From assembly GCA_020064725.1 (NCBI GenBank), contig JAGTWJ010000002.1, positions 3,658,001 to 3,722,000 on the forward strand: a stretch of 64,000 nt of DNA, written 5' to 3'. Each line of letters begins with the position of its first letter. The first letter of the stretch is position 1. The position numbers were made by a program, and so were the translations under genes. Positions 58,862 to 64,000 of the stretch are shown in pieces. Source of the stretch: Drechslerella dactyloides (Eukaryota > Ascomycota > Orbiliomycetes > Orbiliales > Orbiliaceae). A model generated the notes under the pieces. That model saw only the letters and a list, made by a program, of their open reading frames with translations. It was not told the origin of the DNA and searched no databases.

Positions 58862-60472
58862 GTCTATCCTCTATGTATTGGTTACCGTGAGCTCACAGAG
58901 CTGCGGGTTACCAGGGTATAACTCCGAGTTCGATAGACGGATAAGGATGATATTATTAGCAGATATAACACACATACGACCTCATGACATGACTTGATGT
59001 TGCAATGTATTCACTTGACGTTGGAAAATTTTTAGGTTAGGTTAACTGTTAGCTATCCCTTGTAAATTTTCTGCAGAATAGCAGGGCTGTGAAACGCGTT
59101 AGTGTTAAAGCGGCGAGATTAGTCGTCTATTAGTACGAGTATACGGTTGGATAAATCCTAAACTTTAGATTAGTACGCAGTATAGCTGTTGGGGAGTTGA
59201 CTGCGCCGAGGCTGTTGTACGTATGTCTTGAAGTAGACGCGGTGGAGGAAAATTTCAGCAGCTAGCCTGGTCAGGGTCTTAATTGCGAACCGATATTCCC
59301 TTGTGGCGTCACGTCGAGACGAGGCGAAAAAATTAAGAAATTCGCGTTCGATAAAAATTGCCGAGCAAGCCATATCACATCATATCACCCACATGAACGA
59401 AACGATCACGAAAGCAGCAAGTGCAGCTAAGGTATTCTTTTCCGCCTTCCTTCCCTTCCGTCGAATTGGACACTCTTTTTCAAATTGATTAAAATCGATG
59501 ACATGCATGCATGAAACAAGTTTTCGTGCTGGGATAAGGACTCAGCTTTGGATTTCATGCTTCAAGCTTCACTCGCCCTTTTTTCACGATTGCAAAAAAG
59601 GGCACTTTCCCCACACTGCACCCCTGTCCGGTCCGCATGCACGGTGGCTCCCAGCGAATGGAAGCGCATTGTGCACCAGCAGAGCGGGGCCTGGGAGCTG
59701 CAGCGCTGCACGCGCATACCCATCAACCATGCGCGAGTGGAGCGTCCGCGGTCGTACGTTTCGTTCGCACGTTCGTGTGTGGGTTGTGTGTGAACTTTTT
59801 GTCGAGCTCGCCTGTTCGTTTTGGGATGCAAGCGTGCTGAGCATGGTGGGCAGAAAGCAGGGACGATGCCTGGAAGCGTGGGAGCTAAGACATTGGTCTG
59901 CGTGCGATTGGCCGGCCGTATGTGGCAGCTAGCTGTTGAGATAAAAATATCCACCGCACATCGATACTTTTTTTCTCTCTAGTCCTGCGAGCGGTGATGG
60001 TGTTTTTTTTCTTCTGGTTTGTTTGGAGGTGCAAGCGCAAGCTCGACTTTTTTGCGAGCTAGCTGCCGAAGCGAGGTGGTACTTGTGCCCATGTAGCGGA
60101 TATCGCGAGAACAGGCTCTGCGGCCTTCGTCTATCAAGCCCCAAGCCTGCCTGGTGGCTTGACCGGGATCCACTCCCAGCCATCTGCGTAAGTTGCCTAT
60201 ATCTGGCTGCGAACTATCGCCTCGCTTGTGGCCGAGCTTTGCGAGCTTTGTACGAGTCTGGCAGCTCCAGAACGTTGCCGCCAGCTCCAGTGGCTGGTTG
60301 TAGCACACACGTACGATCGATTGATAAATTAATTACCGTAACGTCTGATATCACGATTCCAGCTGGGCAGTCCCGAAGCTGAGGACAGCGAAGGGCTAGC
60401 ACGCGCACGCTGCAGGGAGGTTGGAATACGGGACTGGGTGACGGGACTTGGGCGGATGGATGAACGAACTGG

Positions 60473-60502
60473 GGAGCCGGCATCGCTGGAGCCGGCATCG
60501 AG
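60473..60502. repeat. Tandem duplication, 2 x 15 bp
   Basis: The unit ggagccggcatcg plus two bases is repeated at 60473-60487 and 60488-60502, with differences only in the last two bases. Confidence 0.85.
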
Positions 60503-61444
60503 TCGCTGGATCCTTGACGCTCGGCTCCAATTTGTCGATAGCTCATGGGCCAGTCCCGGCAGCTGGGGCAAAAATTGCAGAAAGGTCCTTGCGACAACAG
60601 CTCTATCTGACAATCGGCGCTCACCGAAGACGCAAGTGCGTATCGATTGCGCAGACGTTTAATTGCAGTCCTATCAGGCGGGCGTTCGGCAAAGGCAGGT
60701 GGACAGCCGTCGACGACATCCGCACAGCGATATTCCATGGAGGACGAAAACTCAATACGCGATACGTATAAGACCCAGAACCAAAACAAAGGACCGCAGA
60801 CCGGTTCTCGACCGTGATTTCAAATCGGCCGGATACCGTTACACGATTAGGTAACAAGATCCCGCAATTCAGGCCGATTGATATTGAACTCTCCAACGCC
60901 TCAATTGCAAGCTATGTAGCCAGGATGCGCACTTCCATGCCACCTACCCACTTGAATCACTCTCAAGATCTTCCCGCCAAGCTGCACCCAAATACGCATT
61001 TGCCTACTTACATGTACATCCACCATCGAATCAACTGCATGCTGGCGACAATCATCATATCATATCACATCATATCGCCAGGTCACCGTGCGGTGCGTGC
61101 AGCAGCCAGCTCGGATACACCTACTTCTATCGATCGCAATCCACCTCTTCCGGCAAAGCCACGCAAGGTACCGGCTTGAATCCAAGCTCCCCCAGCTGCC
61201 CCGTACGTCCGTCCGTAGACGCCCCGGATATAGCTCGTCATGCGCGCTCGTCGACAGCAGGAAACATATGTAGGTACCAGCCTACGCGGGCAGCAAAGGC
61301 ATTGGCCGGCTGAAAAATCGATTGGAAGGGAGCCACACGTATGTGCATTCGTGCAGTGGGTCGGCATTGATAGAATGGAATGTCTGCAGTGCGATAGAAA
61401 GCAGAGAGAAGCATCATGCATGGATAGCTGGCCAGCTAGCTAGC

Positions 61445-61469
61445 TAGCTCACGGCCGGCCGGTGAGCTA
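61445..61469. repeat. Perfect inverted repeat next to an AGCT run
   Basis: Arms tagctcac (61445-61452) and gtgagcta (61462-61469) flank a GGCC-rich 9-bp centre. A run of four AGCT units lies just to the left (about 61434-61449). A hairpin could form, but no gene end is nearby to make it a terminator. Confidence 0.75.
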
Positions 61470-62678
61470 CCCTGCAACGCACGTATTTATGCATGTATGT
61501 TGTATGTACGTACGAAGCTCGAGATATTACTTTATATCATCGTGTTAGTTATCTCCACCGAATGAGCTCCCGTGCGAAAGAAACGGAGCATGCGCATATG
61601 CTAGATGGGATCCGGAAGGAAGGATGAAAGGGCCGGCCTGGAATTTCGAAGCAGGATTTGTTTTGTTCGAGAAGTTCCAACTCGAACTGTCACCGCACTT
61701 GAGAAGAAAAAGTGGGTCCGGATACGTTGCAATTTTGACCATAGCGTAGGATGCTAAGCTAAGCTATACCACCGTCTCGTATGGAAGTGGCGCTGATAGC
61801 AAGAGAGAGATCCAGCAAGTTAACCCGGCCAGCGAAAACTGTGGCAAAGTCCGTTTCGTTCGCGTTCGTCAGTGGGGCCGCCGACGTTCGTTCATATACA
61901 CAGCATGTTCACACTGCGTCGTCCCCACAGTCGACGTCCAAACGCAGACGCAGAATTTCTTGGTAGTTAGTATACCAACTAACGCAGGTCGCAGGAAGGA
62001 AAAAAAAAAGGAAAGAAAGATGCCGAATCCTTCTTACCCAAGATGTACATGTAAAGGTAGAAAAACGGAAACTTCAAAAGTTGCCCCTCGATCGAAAACC
62101 AACAAAACAAGAAAGAATTCCAGCCGAGCTGATGCTGACTGCGCAGAGGAAGAAAAAAACCCCACACCGTCGACCAATGTTGTCCAGTCCTGCAGCCGGC
62201 CAGCCCAGCCGTCCACGAGATCCTCCAAACGGTATGTAAGAGGCGTCAGGGAAACCTCCCGATTAAGCCTATAACCGCATCAACATGCTCGATTCGACCA
62301 ATATGCGTGCCCTCGCCGTGTTTTCAGACGGAGCATTGTGCACTGTCCTCCCTTATTTTTCTCTCCCTAAAGCACTTTTACGTCGACATGCTCTACATAC
62401 CTGAACAATCTATGCCGGCAGGTACAGGGGTTATCTTCGTTTTCTTAGAAAATCTCCCTGGCATTTGCATTTTCATGAATTGAATTCAGCTTGGTGTATA
62501 CGTAAAATGCTGGCAATCGACTCCGTATTGTGGGTAGCTAGCTTATCGGGGGGGAACATGCAAACATGTATACGGCTACGGCGCATGCACCAAGCTCGGT
62601 TCAGGTGCCCATGCCCACCCTCCGCGCACGGCTAATATTTAGCCACAAATGCCCTGGCCAAGGGAAGCAAGCAGACCG

Positions 62679-62700
62679 AAAAGAAAGAAAGAAAGAAAGA
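62679..62700 (+). repeat. AAAG microsatellite
   Basis: Five to six AAAG units in intergenic DNA, with no associated gene. Confidence 0.85.
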
Positions 62701-64000
62701 TGCACGCATGCAAGTGACCCGAGCATGGAAGTGCAGGCCAGCAAGGGTTATTCGGCATCGCAGGCTGCTTTCTCCGATACTCGACGGCACGGCAACCCTC
62801 GTCATCCTTGCGGGCCAGCATATCTGAAACTCGCCTCGCTATCGAACCTTCCCCATTCACGCCGCTGCCCATTTCCTGATAAAGTCGCTTTTAGCACTAA
62901 CAAAGTTTGGAACGAACACACCCACGCACCACCATACGTACGTAGACAGAGACAGCACGAGAGCGGACGACGATTTTTCAGAGACAAGGACAGGCACAGG
63001 CCATCCTGGTCGTGTATCATCTGTGCATCCTGAGGGAAAGCGCTCGCTTAGCTGGCAAGGTAGCTAGCCAGCCAGTCGTGCCGGGTGGTTTTAAGTTGCT
63101 GTTTATTCGGACTTCATCGAATTAATCACTGTATGAATGATGAAATTGATCTTTTACTTTCTTCACCCGTGAGCTAGCTGCCACGCTACATTACACAGCC
63201 GGCCAAGCTATACTATACATACGAGCGACCGAAACGGTATGTACCGTACCGCACCGTACATTCGGAATAGAACGGACAGGAAAGAGTAAACCTGCGGTCG
63301 ATCACCCTGTATCAAGTTCGAAGGGGGGAATAATTAGCGTCGACGAGGCACGGTACTTGGTAGTGTTATGTTATATATGTAGGTCGGAGGGAAAAAAGGA
63401 CTGTACGTCGCAATCGGCCGGCAGCCGCAGGCACATGCGCATGTGTCCTGCTCGCGATCGACGTTATGCCTTTCCAGAAGAACGTGCAGCCGGCTGTCTT
63501 TGGGTTAATTTCATGCGGAGGGCTGTTCTTTTTGGTTCCCGGCAAGTGGTTTCCTTGCGAACTTGCCACGCTCTGGTGGAAGGTTTTCCTGTGCCTGTTG
63601 CATCGTGTCATTCACGTTGCTGTTGCTGGGCGGGATAACCTACATGTGGGCATACCTACATACATCATACATCATCGATGGGTGGTGTGGATGGATGGAT
63701 GGTGGGTAAGCAATTTAATATTTTGACGGTACCTGACCGATGGGGGGTCTGGTGACAGCATACGAAAGGTGAAAATGTGAAATAAGAAATGGCGGTGGCG
63801 CCATCACGACAGCCTTACGTTGGCCGTCCGTAAATACGTAAAATTGATCGCATGTTCACGTTCAAATGGATGTGTAAGTCGCAAAGGTTGCGAACAGGTA
63901 TATCGAGAGGCGGGGAGCGCGGACTGTCCCGCAGGAATCTCTCGAGTGATACATGCGAAGACATAAGGATGTCATGAGATATATTTAAATTCGCAGACAG

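Larger units (their letters stand above)
52251..64000. other. Right-hand gene desert
   Basis: About 11.7 kb without a supportable gene. Frames such as 54897-55508 (plus) and 59562-59954 (minus) lack ATG-context, introns or motifs that I can trust. The texture is as in 9.4-18 kb: TACGTAC, GCATGC and AGCT words, atcatatcacatc phrases at about 59370 and 61055, small tandem duplications (listed separately), and an AAAG run at 62679-62700. No tRNA or mobile-element motif was recognised. Confidence 0.55.

Noticed and set aside
61445..61469. Hairpin as a transcription terminator
   Set aside because: No gene ends nearby, and intrinsic hairpin terminators are not used by fungal RNA polymerase II.
1..64000. 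CRISPR array, rRNA operon or bacterial-type operon
   Set aside because: There are no regularly spaced repeats with unique spacers, no rRNA-like sequence, and the genes have spliceosomal introns, so the DNA is eukaryotic.

Overview
The window is nuclear DNA of a filamentous ascomycete (Pezizomycotina). The evidence is the set of short GT-AG introns with RCTRAC-like branch points, pyrimidine-rich leaders, T-rich 3' flanks, and protein families such as a BUR1-type kinase with an EPPPKPG activation-loop insert, a fungal Urc1 and a forkhead factor of the HCM1 type. A eurotiomycete-like relative is my best guess from the BUR1 and SPC1 sequences; this was not tested.

Layout. Positions 1-18.3 kb hold no intact gene. 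They contain a promoter-like stretch (2.4-3.1 kb), a short broken gene start at 3.12 kb, an AT-richer ORF-poor block (3.2-9.4 kb), and intergenic DNA dense in short self-complementary words. A small Ser/Pro-rich gene lies on the minus strand at 19.76-20.19 kb with a long T-rich 3' flank. Positions 20.5-30.6 kb are again empty apart from an unusual AT-richer block at 26.6-27.7 kb.

A compact island of seven genes occupies 30.6-50.5 kb. A divergent pair comes first: URC1 (GTP-cyclohydrolase-II-like, minus) and uracil phosphoribosyltransferase (plus), which belong to the fungal uracil-catabolism (URC) pathway and share a 1.27-kb promoter rich in GATA-factor sites. Next is a second divergent pair: ELF1 (transcription elongation zinc-ribbon factor, minus) and a WAPL-like cohesin-release factor (plus). 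BUR1 (P-TEFb/CDK9-type kinase, plus), SPC1 (signal peptidase subunit, plus) and an HCM1-like forkhead transcription factor (minus) follow. ELF1 and BUR1 both act on elongating RNA polymerase II; WAPL and HCM1 both act in the chromosome cycle. Positions 50.5-64 kb are a second gene-poor region.

The most noteworthy points are these: a 141-codon open, coding-like extension in frame behind the ELF1 stop codon; very short coding exons (an ATG-only exon in ELF1, 9 nt in SPC1, 6 nt at the end of URC1); a GATA-site cluster, nested dyads and a 12-bp repeat array between URC1 and the phosphoribosyltransferase; and the contrast between a dense housekeeping island and large flanking deserts built from palindromic short words and small tandem duplications. 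I found no CRISPR array, rRNA or convincing tRNA.
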